In this document: positions 1 through 6,698 of the stretch, piece by piece
How the letters are laid out: the number at the start of each line of letters is the position of its first letter
Numbering within the stretch: position 1 is the stretch's first letter
From: an uncultured Bacilli bacterium
GTDB lineage: Bacteria; Bacillota_I; Bacilli_A; RF39; UBA660
Assembly (NCBI GenBank): GCA_947589165.1
Contig: CANQCH010000020.1
Coordinates: forward strand, 1 to 12,799
Direction of reading: 5' to 3'
Length of the DNA: 12,799 bases
The notes under the pieces: model-generated
The model's database searches: none
What the model was told of the DNA's origin: nothing
Seen by the model: only the letters and a program-made list of their open reading frames with translations
Position numbers and translations under genes: made by a program

Positions 1-1
1 A

Positions 2-82
2 TTTAGTCCTAATTATTTTGCCCACTTAGAAAGTCTTTTAGAATCTTTATCAAATGAAAATGAACCCCATCGGGCTCATTAA
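2..82 (+). CDS. C-terminal end of a plus-strand gene (partial)
   Basis: Frame 2 of the plus strand is open from the window edge to TAA at 80-82 and encodes 26 residues, beginning FSPNYFAHLESLLESLSNEN and ending PHRAH. The peptide looks like the end of an amphipathic helix with a charged tail, as real C-termini often do. The gene would run in from outside the window and be convergent with the minus-strand gene that ends at 93, leaving a 10-nt gap. Such a short open stretch could arise by chance, so the call rests on protein-like composition and position. No family is recognisable. Confidence 0.45.
   Translation, partial: FSPNYFAHLESLLESLSNENEPHRAH
54..80 (-). terminator. Probable intrinsic terminator of the membrane-anchored protein gene
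   Basis: Arms at 59-67 and 72-80 form a 9-bp stem with a 4-base loop. One pair is G-U on the minus-strand RNA but A-C on the plus strand, so the hairpin fits minus-strand transcription. A short T stretch follows (TTTTCATTT). It lies 13 nt past the stop at 93 and overlaps the end of the convergent plus-strand reading frame. The weak U tract lowers confidence. Confidence 0.5.
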
Positions 83-92
83 CTAAAACATT

Positions 93-1073
93 TTAATAAA
101 AATATTTTTCAAAGATAATATCACCAGCTTTGCTAAAATCCTTATGGACATAAACAAAGCTTTTATTATTAATCTTAATTTTTTTATTACCAATGTCGGT
201 CATATCGACGTTATAGGTTTGTTTATCCATTTTAAACGTATAAATATTATCGGCAAAAGTAGGTTCTTCGACTTCGCCATTATAGGCTATTTCCGAAGCA
301 AAAATGCCATATAAATATTCTTTTTTATTATTATCATTAGAAAACTCAACAATAATATTATCCGCTTTATTATACCAAACACCAATTAATTTATTATAAG
401 TTTCTTCCATCTTTTTAGTTTCGTTTTCTTTTAGTTGTTCATTAACTTTTGTTTTAACATCATCGGTAATAATCTTTTCTTTAGTTGTAAAAGTATCAAT
501 CGCGTTTTCCATCTCTCCTTTTAAATCTTCATCAAGAGTTAAATTACTAAAATTATCGGTAACATCCACTTTAATAAATAAATCATTATAATTAGTTAAA
601 TTTCCTTCTTCATCTTTAGTTAGAACATATTCTTCTTGCCCAAATTCGTTATCTAAAGAATTAAAACTATCTTCCTTCTCTTTAACAACATGAAGATAAT
701 AATTATATTCATCTTTTTCAATATTATATAGGAGTTCTAAAGTTGTTGGTTGTTCATAAACATAACTATTTACTTTATCTTCATTTATAGTATAAACATT
801 GGTATAAGTTTCTTCCTTAATCTCATAACTTATGACCATAGCTGGATCTTTGCTTTGTTTAGTTTCCACGAACTTAATTTTAGTTTTTTTAGCATCCTTC
901 GGAATGGTACTTTCTTTTTTATCTTTCGTACTTTCTTGTAAATAAACATAGTATTTTTGCCCCCAGGCTTCTTTAAGTGGCTTATTATTTAAGTATTGGT
1001 AAAGGAAAAATCCTCCCACCAAAAAGACTAATAAAAGGACCACGCCTAAAATAATAATTTTTTTATTTTTCAT
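93..1073 (-). CDS. N-terminally membrane-anchored extracellular protein, function unknown
   Basis: This encodes 326 residues. Residues 4-27 are a single strongly hydrophobic segment after a Lys-rich start, with no lipobox Cys, so the protein is probably an uncleaved type II membrane protein with its bulk outside. Residues 34-225 are Lys/Glu/Thr-rich. From about 230 (GVWYNK) to 312 there is an alternating beta pattern resembling small lipocalin-like beta domains, but no family can be named. The start is supported by AGGTGA 5 nt upstream and by a good promoter just beyond it. It appears monocistronic, ending at the hairpin at 54-80. It has the charge-rich, low-complexity look of gut Firmicutes surface proteins. 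That it is secreted is inferred from the topology. Confidence 0.8.
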   Translation of the reverse strand: MKNKKIIILGVVLLLVFLVGGFFLYQYLNNKPLKEAWGQKYYVYLQESTKDKKESTIPKDAKKTKIKFVETKQSKDPAMVISYEIKEETYTNVYTINEDKVNSYVYEQPTTLELLYNIEKDEYNYYLHVVKEKEDSFNSLDNEFGQEEYVLTKDEEGNLTNYNDLFIKVDVTDNFSNLTLDEDLKGEMENAIDTFTTKEKIITDDVKTKVNEQLKENETKKMEETYNKLIGVWYNKADNIIVEFSNDNNKKEYLYGIFASEIAYNGEVEEPTFADNIYTFKMDKQTYNVDMTDIGNKKIKINNKSFVYVHKDFSKAGDIIFEKYFY

Positions 1074-1090
1074 CTATATCACCTACCATC

Positions 1091-1119
1091 ATCATAACGA
1101 AAAAGCTCTCTTTAGTCAA
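1091..1119 (-). promoter_or_regulatory. Promoter for the membrane-anchored protein gene
   Basis: On the minus strand TTGACT (1114-1119) is followed by a 17-bp spacer and TATGAT (1091-1096); each hexamer is 5 of 6 to consensus. The ribosome site AGGTGA begins 6 nt after the -10, so the predicted leader is only about 11 nt. The spacer contains a tiny AAAG/CTTT hairpin, too weak to call as a terminator of the gene ending at 1124. Confidence 0.7.
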
Positions 1120-1123
1120 TTTT

Positions 1124-1348
1124 TTAAAATTTGTCAAAAATAATTTCTAAAAATGTCCAAATATCCACAAAAATATTCCTTTTATCTTTAGCTAAAATAA
1201 AGATTAATCCTAAAATGCCAAATAAAATCAAAGTTGGAATACCAAAAGTTAAATCACCACTTGTAAATAAATCATATAGAAATTTAAAAAAACAAATTAA
1301 GCCAAAGACTAAAGCAATATCACTAATTATATTAAGTATTTTTTTCAT
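1124..1348 (-). CDS. Small two-TM membrane protein
   Basis: This encodes 74 residues with two hydrophobic segments, about 7-28 and 36-53. A short polar loop (TSGDLTFG) separates them, and a basic stretch KDKR follows the second. It starts 4 nt after the stop of the upstream lipoprotein gene and has no good ribosome site of its own, so translation is probably coupled to that gene. Size, TM pattern and tight coupling support a real gene. No family is recognised; a membrane partner for the lipoprotein is a guess from linkage only. The plus-strand frame opposite it has no ribosome site and was not called. Confidence 0.7.
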   Translation of the reverse strand: MKKILNIISDIALVFGLICFFKFLYDLFTSGDLTFGIPTLILFGILGLIFILAKDKRNIFVDIWTFLEIIFDKF

Positions 1349-1352
1349 TAAA

Positions 1353-1820
1353 TTATTCTATAGTACAGATAGCTCCATCTTTTTCAGCTTCGGCTTTCGT
1401 TTCTTCTAAGGTACTATCATCTTCTTTTATATCACTAAAACCTTGTTCTTCTAAAACATCGTCGCTAGCATTTAAAACATCAATATCTAAAGTCGTTTTA
1501 TATTCATACTTGGCATCATCAACGGTAACTTTTAAACTAACGCCACCTTTGTTAAATTCTTCATTACTTTCATCCATGGCTTTTTTAAAATCAGCCCATT
1601 TTTGTTGAATTTGTTGATCCGTAATTTTAAAATTAACTTCCATAGTCATATGTTTTAACTTATCATTTTGATAAGTCATTGAAATAACTTGGTCAACATC
1701 CATTCCTTCTTCATTTTCGGTCGTGGTACAAACTAGCTTTTGTTCTTTGTTTTCGGTTTTACAACCCGTTACTAACACAAGGGTTAATAAACATAAAAAT
1801 AAAATTCTAAATTTTTTCAT
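1353..1820 (-). CDS. Lipoprotein, function unknown (weakly YehR/DUF1307-like)
   Basis: This encodes 155 residues. The signal peptide covers residues 1-19 with lipobox LVTG-Cys20, so the protein should be lipid-anchored on the outer face of the membrane. The mature part is acidic. A strand pattern (ISMTYQNDKL, then a VSLKVTVDDAKYEY segment) and a helix-rich tail ending near Cys152 recall the layout of the YehR/DUF1307 lipoproteins, but I cannot confirm membership. Besides the lipid Cys, Cys30 and Cys152 could pair. The start has a strong GAGGAG 6 nt upstream. It is the first gene of a two-gene unit with the two-TM peptide downstream. The lipoprotein call is firm; the family is not. Confidence 0.82.
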   Translation of the reverse strand: MKKFRILFLCLLTLVLVTGCKTENKEQKLVCTTTENEEGMDVDQVISMTYQNDKLKHMTMEVNFKITDQQIQQKWADFKKAMDESNEEFNKGGVSLKVTVDDAKYEYKTTLDIDVLNASDDVLEEQGFSDIKEDDSTLEETKAEAEKDGAICTIE

Positions 1821-1839
1821 CTTTCACTCCTCTAAATTT

Positions 1840-1868
1840 ATTATATATTATTTATTTAATTTTTCCAA
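1840..1868 (-). promoter_or_regulatory. Promoter for the lipoprotein / two-TM gene pair
   Basis: TTGGAA (1863-1868), a 17-bp spacer and a perfect TATAAT (1840-1845) lie on the minus strand. GAGGAG starts 7 nt after the -10, giving a leader of about 12 nt. Confidence 0.65.
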
Positions 1869-1892
1869 CTAATTACCTACTCTTTTTCCATT

Positions 1893-2120
1893 TTAATTTG
1901 GACTGGCTTTAACATTATCAAAAACCTTAATTCCAAAAATTTTAATGATTATTCCTTCATCATAACCACTAGGCGAATTATTATTTAACTGATGAACATC
2001 ACTTATTTGGTAAACAATCGAGCGATATTCAACTGTTCCCCCATCTTTTAAATAAAAAGGTATGGGAATAAGTAAAATTAATATAATGGCAACGAGTAAA
2101 CCAATAAACCATTTTTTCAT
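1893..2120 (-). CDS. Small one-TM protein with a conserved KDGGTVEY motif
   Basis: This encodes 75 residues. Residues 4-22 form one membrane segment ending in PIPF. The outer part begins KDGGTVEYRSIVYQISDVH and ends IIIKIFGIKVFDNV. From memory, small proteins with a TM followed by a '(K)DGGTxEY' strand and a final 'G..I.IFG...FDN' strand are common unnamed proteins in Firmicutes, and this matches their size. It starts 9 nt after the stop of the flavin-reductase-like gene with only a weak AGG site, so it is probably translated from the same mRNA. Function unknown. Confidence 0.75.
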   Translation of the reverse strand: MKKWFIGLLVAIILILLIPIPFYLKDGGTVEYRSIVYQISDVHQLNNNSPSGYDEGIIIKIFGIKVFDNVKASPN

Positions 2121-2129
2121 TAGAAAAAC

Positions 2130-2681
2130 CTATTTTAATTGTAAGCCATCTTTAAAAGCATTCCCCACCCGTTTAGTTACTTCATAATAACCATGAGTAT
2201 AAGGGTCAAAAGCAATCGCATTTACTTTGGAAATATCAACGTTTTCTCCATTCATTACTCTTTCATCGGCCGTAACATTTACGACTTTACCTAAAACACC
2301 ATAATCATTATATTCGATAAATTCACATTCCAAACATAAGGGCAGTTCATTAATAATTGGCGCTTTGACATTAGGTGAAGCTGAAGCCGTTAAACCTGCC
2401 TTCGCTAGTTTATTAGCCACATTATTGCCTGAAACAACTCCAAAATAATCAGCCGCCGTAACATGATTGTTATCTGCCAAATTAATTGTAAAGGCTTTAT
2501 TGGCTTTAATATTTTGGACAGTCTTATGGCTTTCCGTTAAATTTAAAATAACTTCATTTTGGGAATACATCATTCCCCACGCCGCATTCATCACATTAAC
2601 TGTACCATCTTCATTATAAGTTGCAATAAGTAATACAGGCATCGGAAATATACCTTCCGTAACTTTAATGTTCTTTCGCAT
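2130..2681 (-). CDS. Flavin reductase family / FMN-binding split-barrel protein
   Basis: This encodes 183 residues, the usual size for the flavoredoxin-type flavin reductase-like family (split-barrel FMN-binding fold). Family features seen are the N-terminal PMPVLLIATYNEDGTVNVM strand pair, AAWGMMYS (30s), LNLTESHKTVQNI (47-58), FTINLAD, the ADYFG segment around 77-81, LECEF (117-121) and a C-terminal YYEVTKRVGNAF. Proteins of this group bind FMN and reduce flavins or unknown substrates in the cytoplasm; the substrate here cannot be told. The start is supported by AAAGG/TAGG just upstream and by an extended -10 promoter. The downstream one-TM peptide is probably co-transcribed. Confidence 0.88.
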   Translation of the reverse strand: MRKNIKVTEGIFPMPVLLIATYNEDGTVNVMNAAWGMMYSQNEVILNLTESHKTVQNIKANKAFTINLADNNHVTAADYFGVVSGNNVANKLAKAGLTASASPNVKAPIINELPLCLECEFIEYNDYGVLGKVVNVTADERVMNGENVDISKVNAIAFDPYTHGYYEVTKRVGNAFKDGLQLK

Positions 2682-2702
2682 TTTTACCTACCTTTCATTT
2701 TC

Positions 2703-2712
2703 ATTATATCAT
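2703..2712 (-). promoter_or_regulatory. Extended -10 promoter for the flavin-reductase-like gene
   Basis: The minus strand reads TGATATAAT: a perfect TATAAT at 2703-2708 with the TGn extension. No good -35 is seen, as is normal for extended -10 promoters. AAAGG begins 7 nt later, so the predicted leader is about 14 nt. Confidence 0.65.
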
Positions 2713-2751
2713 ACCAAAAAAAGATTTTACGAGAAATGTAAAACCTTTTTT
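2711..2751 (-). terminator. Intrinsic terminator of the Cys-repeat lipoprotein gene
   Basis: Arms 2717-2730 and 2738-2751 form a 14-bp stem with a 7-base loop. The outer pairs are A-T, and a T run follows on the minus strand. The one imperfect pair is G-U on the minus RNA. The stop codon at 2750-2752 lies within the rising arm. It directly abuts the next promoter and could also stop plus-strand RNA. Confidence 0.85.
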
Positions 2752-3439
2752 ATTTTTCTAGAGCTTGCGTGGTCGTTACTTTTTCACAATTTTTAGTTGT
2801 CTCATTATAGGTAAAACCTTTCGTTTGACAAGTATTGGTTACATCTTTGGTATCAGTAATAGTACATTTGGACCCATTTAGTTTTCCGGCATCACAACTA
2901 TAAGTAGTCTTTACATTGCTAGTTTTATAACATTTACTATTTACTTCTTTCGTGCCACTTGGACAAACTAATCTACCCTTAGCTTCGGCGGTAGTTTCAT
3001 AACAACCTTCCGTTGGACCATCTTTGCAAATTCTAATTACACAGCCACCATTTTCGACTCTTAAAGCTTGGTAATACCAACCATTACTTTCTTGATGTTG
3101 GGTATAACTTTCCACACAATAGTTTTCTATAACTTTTTCCACTGGTTCCTTACTTAAACAGGTACTGCCATTTAAGGTATAACCTTCACTACAACTTTTC
3201 GTTGCTTTTGCATTTGTTGTTGTAGTTTTAACACATTTTCCATCAGTTAGTTTATAACCTTCGTCACAAGTTTGGCTAACTTCTTCCGTAGCCACAACTT
3301 CACAAGTTTGACCATTTAATGTTCCTTCTTCACAGTAATATTCTTTTTGGACTTCTTTGTTCACGTTTTCAGTATTACCACATGCGCTTAAGGTTAAAAC
3401 AACCATACCAACTAATAAAATATTGAAATTTTTTTTCAT
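2750..3439 (-). CDS. Lipoprotein with repeated Cys-x-x-Gly-x-LNG-x-x-Cys units
   Basis: This encodes 229 residues. Signal peptide 1-19 with lipobox LSA-Cys20. The mature part contains about six short units, each with a Cys-(2)-Gly, a LNG or similar turn, then a second Cys and a Thr/Lys-rich linker: CEEGTLNGQTC, CDEGYKLTDGKC, CSEGYTLNGSTC, CPSGTKEVNSKC, CDAGKLNGSKC and CQTKGFTYNETTKNC. Between units three and four there is a different 50-residue insert with YCVESY, GWYYQ and four further Cys. Paired Cys at fixed spacing on an exported protein suggest disulfide-linked mini-domains. The start has AAGGAG 6 nt upstream. It may be read with the two genes upstream or from its own weak promoter. The function is unknown; adhesion or surface display is a guess. 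Confidence 0.85.
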   Translation of the reverse strand: MKKNFNILLVGMVVLTLSACGNTENVNKEVQKEYYCEEGTLNGQTCEVVATEEVSQTCDEGYKLTDGKCVKTTTTNAKATKSCSEGYTLNGSTCLSKEPVEKVIENYCVESYTQHQESNGWYYQALRVENGGCVIRICKDGPTEGCYETTAEAKGRLVCPSGTKEVNSKCYKTSNVKTTYSCDAGKLNGSKCTITDTKDVTNTCQTKGFTYNETTKNCEKVTTTQALEK

Positions 3440-3455
3440 ATCTAACTCCTTATAA

Positions 3456-3485
3456 TTTATATTATTTTAAAGTCAATATTACCAA
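3456..3485 (-). promoter_or_regulatory. Possible promoter for the Cys-repeat lipoprotein gene
   Basis: TTGGTA (3480-3485), an 18-bp spacer and TATAAA (3456-3461) end 4 nt before AAGGAG. The -35 overlaps the end of the preceding gene. A TTGACT at 3471-3476 has no -10 at usable spacing that leaves the ribosome site intact. Confidence 0.35.
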
Positions 3486-4120
3486 TCGATATGATTGGGA
3501 TACTCTTCTAAAACGACATCTTCTTCAGTACAATTATGTTCTAAGACATAATTTTTAACAGCTTCTTTAGTAAATTCATAACTAGAAAGGGAAAATTCTT
3601 CCCAAACACAAATTCCTTCAACGACTTTGGCTAAACGAGCTTGTCGGGCGCTAAGCGCCATATCCAAATATTTGATGATTATCCTATCGTACCATTGTTT
3701 AACATAGTCTTCACCATCGACATGACCGCGAATTAATAAATCACAAATCTTGGCATACTTTCTTTTACTTACCATACATTCTAATAAAATAATAGCTTGC
3801 TTATAAAAAGAAGCAATTTCTTGAGCTGGTTCAACTAAAGCTTTATTTTCATTCTTTTTTGCGAAATATTTATAAAGCATGATATCAACAATTAATTCGG
3901 GAAGACAATATCTAAAACTGGCGCTTTTAGTTGGCTTTTCTTGATAAGTATCTCGCATCGTTATAATAAATTTTTCTAACCGACTAGCCATAGCTTGTTC
4001 TTTAACATCTAATGGTTCTACTAAAAAAGCATTAAAAGCATCATCTAATTTTTTAAAATCTTCATAATTACCCGTTATTTCAAAACCACCATAGGTTTCC
4101 GTTAATTCTATTTTTATCAT
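3479..4120 (-). CDS. Soluble protein, function unknown (possibly DUF6904-like)
   Basis: This encodes 213 residues without signal or TM segment, so it is cytoplasmic. The opening (MIKIELTETYGGFEITGNYEDFKKLDDAF) and a middle section with RYCLPELIVDIMLYKYF recall DUF6904 proteins, an uncharacterised family; this is from memory and moderate at best. The second half is alpha-helical (about 100-190) with an acidic end. AAGGAGAT lies just upstream, and the gene starts 13 nt after the stop of the four-TM gene, so the two are probably one operon. Such pairs of a soluble DUF protein with a small membrane protein can be immunity or stress genes, but nothing in the sequence proves that. Confidence 0.78.
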   Translation of the reverse strand: MIKIELTETYGGFEITGNYEDFKKLDDAFNAFLVEPLDVKEQAMASRLEKFIITMRDTYQEKPTKSASFRYCLPELIVDIMLYKYFAKKNENKALVEPAQEIASFYKQAIILLECMVSKRKYAKICDLLIRGHVDGEDYVKQWYDRIIIKYLDMALSARQARLAKVVEGICVWEEFSLSSYEFTKEAVKNYVLEHNCTEEDVVLEEYPNHIDW

Positions 4121-4133
4121 CCTATCTCCTTTT

Positions 4134-4472
4134 TTATCTATTTTTGAAAAACATAATTCCTAAAAGCACAAAAATTACCACAATGATCAATAAAGAATAA
4201 CTTTCATGGGCAAAAGCATAATAAATCGTATAACCTAAAATACCAATTATATAAGCCAAAACACTGATGCGAAAAATAAAATGAAAAATATTGGTTAATT
4301 TATCCTTTTTTAACAAGATACTAATATTTTCGCCTAAAACTGCCAGCGTACAAATTAAAAAAGGAACAATCATTATTTTACCAAATAATTGATTTTGAAA
4401 AAAAGCCCAAATTAAGAAGGCCGTAACAATTGTTGCCATAATTATATTTCGCATTAAAAATATCTTTTTCAT
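4134..4472 (-). CDS. Small four-TM membrane protein
   Basis: This encodes 112 residues with four hydrophobic segments, about 9-26, 32-53, 66-86 and 91-108. A basic loop KKDKL follows the second, and the protein ends FFKNR. No family is recognised. The start is not certain: AAGGAA lies 11 nt from the first ATG, a long spacing, and Met7 is an alternative. It is preceded by a perfect TATAAT and leads a unit with the soluble protein downstream. Confidence 0.72.
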   Translation of the reverse strand: MKKIFLMRNIIMATIVTAFLIWAFFQNQLFGKIMIVPFLICTLAVLGENISILLKKDKLTNIFHFIFRISVLAYIIGILGYTIYYAFAHESYSLLIIVVIFVLLGIMFFKNR

Positions 4473-4495
4473 AAAATATTTATTCCTTAATTAAA

Positions 4496-4524
4496 ATTAT
4501 ACTATACTTTTTTTAATTCTAAAA
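4496..4524 (-). promoter_or_regulatory. Promoter for the four-TM / soluble protein pair
   Basis: A perfect TATAAT (4496-4501) lies on the minus strand. The hexamer 17 bp upstream is a poor -35 (TTTTAG, 4519-4524). The ribosome site AAGGAA begins 7 nt after the -10, the same spacing as at other promoters here. Confidence 0.5.
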
Positions 4525-4542
4525 TAACAAGTTTATAATCAA

Positions 4543-4572
4543 GTAAAAAACTATCCCTAAAAAAGGATAGTT
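4543..4572 (-). terminator. Intrinsic terminator of the unknown 129-aa protein gene
   Basis: Perfect 8-bp arms 4549-4556 and 4565-4572 (AACTATCC / GGATAGTT) enclose an 8-base loop, with a T run on the minus strand at 4545-4550. The stop codon of the gene (4571-4573) overlaps the hairpin base. It ends the long stretch from 8523 to 4573, in which no other terminator is seen. Confidence 0.85.
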
Positions 4573-4960
4573 AATTAGGATTTTTTTTCATCTTTGATAT
4601 TTTATCAATAATTAAAATATCGAATTGTTCAAGATGCGTTTTCATTAATTCCTCATAAGGATATTTACCAATGCCATATTCTTTAATAAGTCTTTCATTG
4701 TCTGGAAAAACACCTAAATGAGTATATTCTAAAAAATCGTACTTATTAGTAAAAATATAATATTTTAGGATTAAACCGGTTTCCTTTTCAAATTTTTTAA
4801 TGCTCGCGATATCATATTTTCTTGGTATCTTTTGTGCTAACTTTTTTAGCTTTTTTTGGGCAAAAATACTATTCATATAAATCGTTCTCACATCTTGAAC
4901 TAAATCCACATAATCGGTAACTTTGTCAACATTATTCATGATGACGCGATATTTTTTCAA
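4571..4960 (-). CDS. Cytoplasmic protein of unknown function, TTG start
   Basis: The best start is TTG at 4958-4960 (129 aa, MKKYRVIMNNVDKV...). A perfect AAGGAGG at 4969-4975 lies 8 nt before it, whereas the in-frame ATG at 4979-4981 has no ribosome site and its own second to fourth codons are that AAGGAGG. The protein has no signal or TM segment. It is basic and helical in the first half (KKLKKLAQKIPRKYDI), then has a mixed section with LKYYIFTNKYDFLEY and YGIGKYPYEEL. No family is recognised. Upstream lies one of three promoters sharing the TTTTGTGACCA element, which ties it to the SepF-like/GyrI-like and WG/WYL units. It ends in a strong terminator. Confidence 0.75.
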   Translation of the reverse strand: MKKYRVIMNNVDKVTDYVDLVQDVRTIYMNSIFAQKKLKKLAQKIPRKYDIASIKKFEKETGLILKYYIFTNKYDFLEYTHLGVFPDNERLIKEYGIGKYPYEELMKTHLEQFDILIIDKISKMKKNPN

Positions 4961-4986
4961 AACTATAGCCTCCTTTTTCATTTAGC

Positions 4987-5032
4987 ATTTTATGCTCTAG
5001 GATATAGTTAAGCAATAGCATTGGTCACAAAA
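4987..5032 (-). promoter_or_regulatory. Promoter with TTTTGTGACCA upstream element (copy 1)
   Basis: The element TTTTGTGACCA is at 5022-5032. Six nt later comes TTGCTT (-35, 5010-5015), a 17-bp spacer and TAAAAT (-10, 4987-4992). The -10 sits in a small inverted repeat AGCAT/ATGCT (4984-4996). The AAGGAGG of the TTG-start gene follows 11 nt later. The same element and geometry recur at 6644-6689 and 8441-8486. Confidence 0.6.
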
Positions 5033-5042
5033 GGTATAGTTA

Positions 5043-6446
5043 TTATTTATTTTTAATTATATTTTCCATTAAATAAGTTCGAGCGATTATCATATGACTA
5101 ATATTATTAAACATTCTCTCTAAAGCTGTCGCATCTAATTTAAAAATTGAATTAGTTCTTAAGTAATTAGAAAGCCATTGGGGTTTATTTTTAATTTGGT
5201 TTAAGGCTTCATCATTAAGACACTTAAATATACCATTAGGCATATCACTATTTACAATATCATACGGCATATAATCCCTATTTTCATCGACAAAGGGGTT
5301 TAGGTCAAAATAATCAACATAAGCTTTAAAATTTTCAAAATCGCTAAACCATTTTTGACCCTTAGATTTATCTTTAACTTTTAAGATATCATGTTCGGTA
5401 CTGGCTTCTTTATTCAAATAATGTTTGATTTCCAGTAAAGTTAAATCAACACGATCTTGAATATAACTACTTTTAATTAAACTTCCACCCCGATGCAAAT
5501 TGTATCCACCCCAAATATCATTGGGCCAAAGAAACGAACCCCCAATGGTTCTTGATGTCATTACCCAGTTAATAACATTTTCAATGACTAATTCTTTATC
5601 CTTACCTTCTTGTTTGCATTTTTGTAAATATATTTCATAAGGGTGAGTTACAAGAATTTTGGGAGCTGAAAAGCCAAATTGATCAGAAACTAAATTAATG
5701 CCATCGCCATCGCTAATAAATTTATCTTGAACCTTATATTGATATTTTCGACCATCTTTCTTTTTAGCTAAAAAGGTCGATAAATCATTATAAAAACAAG
5801 GATTTATTCTAACTTTCCTGCCTTCTTCTTGCATATCAGGATCCACATAAGGATTAGTATCAATACATTCCCAATAAAAATTTAACCATTGATGATACTT
5901 TTCCCGATATTTTTTATCATCTAGTTTTATTCTAGCATTTTTGACCGCATAGCAATCAATTTTTGCTATTTCTTGCCCTTCATAATTTAACTTTATCGGA
6001 ATCATTATTTTAGTAACATAATCATCTTCATTTTCTTTATCCCACCGGCCATTTAAAAAACGTTCTCGGGGAAGACCAACAATTTGACAATTATTTAATT
6101 TTATAAAATCCAATACTTTTTGATAAGTTTTAGCAATATCCCGATATTTACCATAATGATTTAAACAACAATAAGTTTGACCTTTAATTACGCCACTTTC
6201 TAATTCTAAAAATAATGCTCTTTCATATTTTTCCGTTTTCTCTTTCGGTAAATATTCATAGTCGTCAATAAAATAAGCACCATTTTGTTCTTTTAAAGAA
6301 GTCGCCTTATTACATAAAGTTTGGATATCAGATAACATGATATTTTTATGATTACTACAGGCTGTAAAATCTAATAAAACTTTATTTTGTTCATCTAAAA
6401 AGTAATCCCAACCTACTTCCTGATCCTTTTTCCTAATTATTTCCAT
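5043..6446 (-). CDS. GyrI-like domain fused to a DUF6994-like domain
   Basis: This encodes 467 residues, soluble. Residues about 1-152 resemble the GyrI-like / AraC-type effector-binding domain: the stretch RALFLELESGVIKG (76-89), YCCLNHYGKYRDIAKTYQKV (92-111), IVGLPRERFLNG (122-133) and the closing DYVTKIMIPI (142-151) follow that family's pattern. No DNA-binding domain precedes it. Residues about 185-400 resemble DUF6994 as I remember it: TSRTIGGSFLWPND (297-310), DRVDLTLLEIKHYL (331-344) and FSDFENFKAYVDYFDL (367-382). A 60-residue helical tail (420-467) is extra. GyrI-like domains bind small molecules; the ligand is unknown. The ATG is 1 nt after the SepF-like gene's stop, with TAGGAGAT inside that gene, so the two are translationally coupled. 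Confidence 0.78.
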   Translation of the reverse strand: MEIIRKKDQEVGWDYFLDEQNKVLLDFTACSNHKNIMLSDIQTLCNKATSLKEQNGAYFIDDYEYLPKEKTEKYERALFLELESGVIKGQTYCCLNHYGKYRDIAKTYQKVLDFIKLNNCQIVGLPRERFLNGRWDKENEDDYVTKIMIPIKLNYEGQEIAKIDCYAVKNARIKLDDKKYREKYHQWLNFYWECIDTNPYVDPDMQEEGRKVRINPCFYNDLSTFLAKKKDGRKYQYKVQDKFISDGDGINLVSDQFGFSAPKILVTHPYEIYLQKCKQEGKDKELVIENVINWVMTSRTIGGSFLWPNDIWGGYNLHRGGSLIKSSYIQDRVDLTLLEIKHYLNKEASTEHDILKVKDKSKGQKWFSDFENFKAYVDYFDLNPFVDENRDYMPYDIVNSDMPNGIFKCLNDEALNQIKNKPQWLSNYLRTNSIFKLDATALERMFNNISHMIIARTYLMENIIKNK

Positions 6447-6447
6447 T

Positions 6448-6627
6448 TTAATCTCCTAATCTAATTAAATATTTATGTCTAGCAATCTTGGTAAGACTGC
6501 CTCTTTGATAAGTAAGTCCACTTAAAAAACTAACCACCATTAGTTGTTCTTTAAAATTCAAATTATCCAAATCAACAACCATATTATGTTTTACTTTCGC
6601 TAAATCACTAAATTTTTTAACTTTCAT
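6448..6627 (-). CDS. Mini SepF-like protein (SepF core only)
   Basis: This encodes 59 residues from ATG 6625-6627, chosen because GAGGTGG (6631-6637) sits just before it; a TTG start four codons earlier would place that site inside the gene. The pattern KVKHNMVVDLDNLNFKEQL, then VVSFLSGLTYQRGSLTKI and KYLI, matches the SepF core: hydrophobic strand with D/N-L, a helix, FLSG, a Gly turn and a last strand. SepF links FtsZ to the membrane in Gram-positives. Here the membrane-binding N-terminal helix and the first strand of the domain are missing, so a normal division role is doubtful; a dimerising or regulatory role is possible. It is coupled to the GyrI-like fusion gene and read from an element-bearing promoter. 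Confidence 0.72.
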   Translation of the reverse strand: MKVKKFSDLAKVKHNMVVDLDNLNFKEQLMVVSFLSGLTYQRGSLTKIARHKYLIRLGD

Positions 6628-6643
6628 TTTCCACCTCAAATAA

Positions 6644-6689
6644 AGCTTAACAAATTTAATTTTTTAAGAAAAGATAACTGGTCATAAAA
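6644..6689 (-). promoter_or_regulatory. Promoter with TTTTATGACCA upstream element (copy 2)
   Basis: The element TTTTATGACCA is at 6679-6689. Six nt later comes TTTTCT (6667-6672), a 17-bp spacer and TAAGCT (6644-6649) with a TGn extension. The hexamers alone are weak; the call leans on geometry identical to the other two copies and on GAGGTGG beginning 6 nt after the -10. Confidence 0.5.
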
Positions 6690-6698
6690 TGATAAGAC

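Noticed and set aside
750..941. Plus-strand open frames at 750-941, 1131-1409, 6865-7104, 9838-10038 and 11378-11581.
   Set aside because: Each lies opposite a convincing minus-strand gene or terminator region, shows no ribosome site, and has low-complexity Phe/Ile-rich or Ser-rich content.
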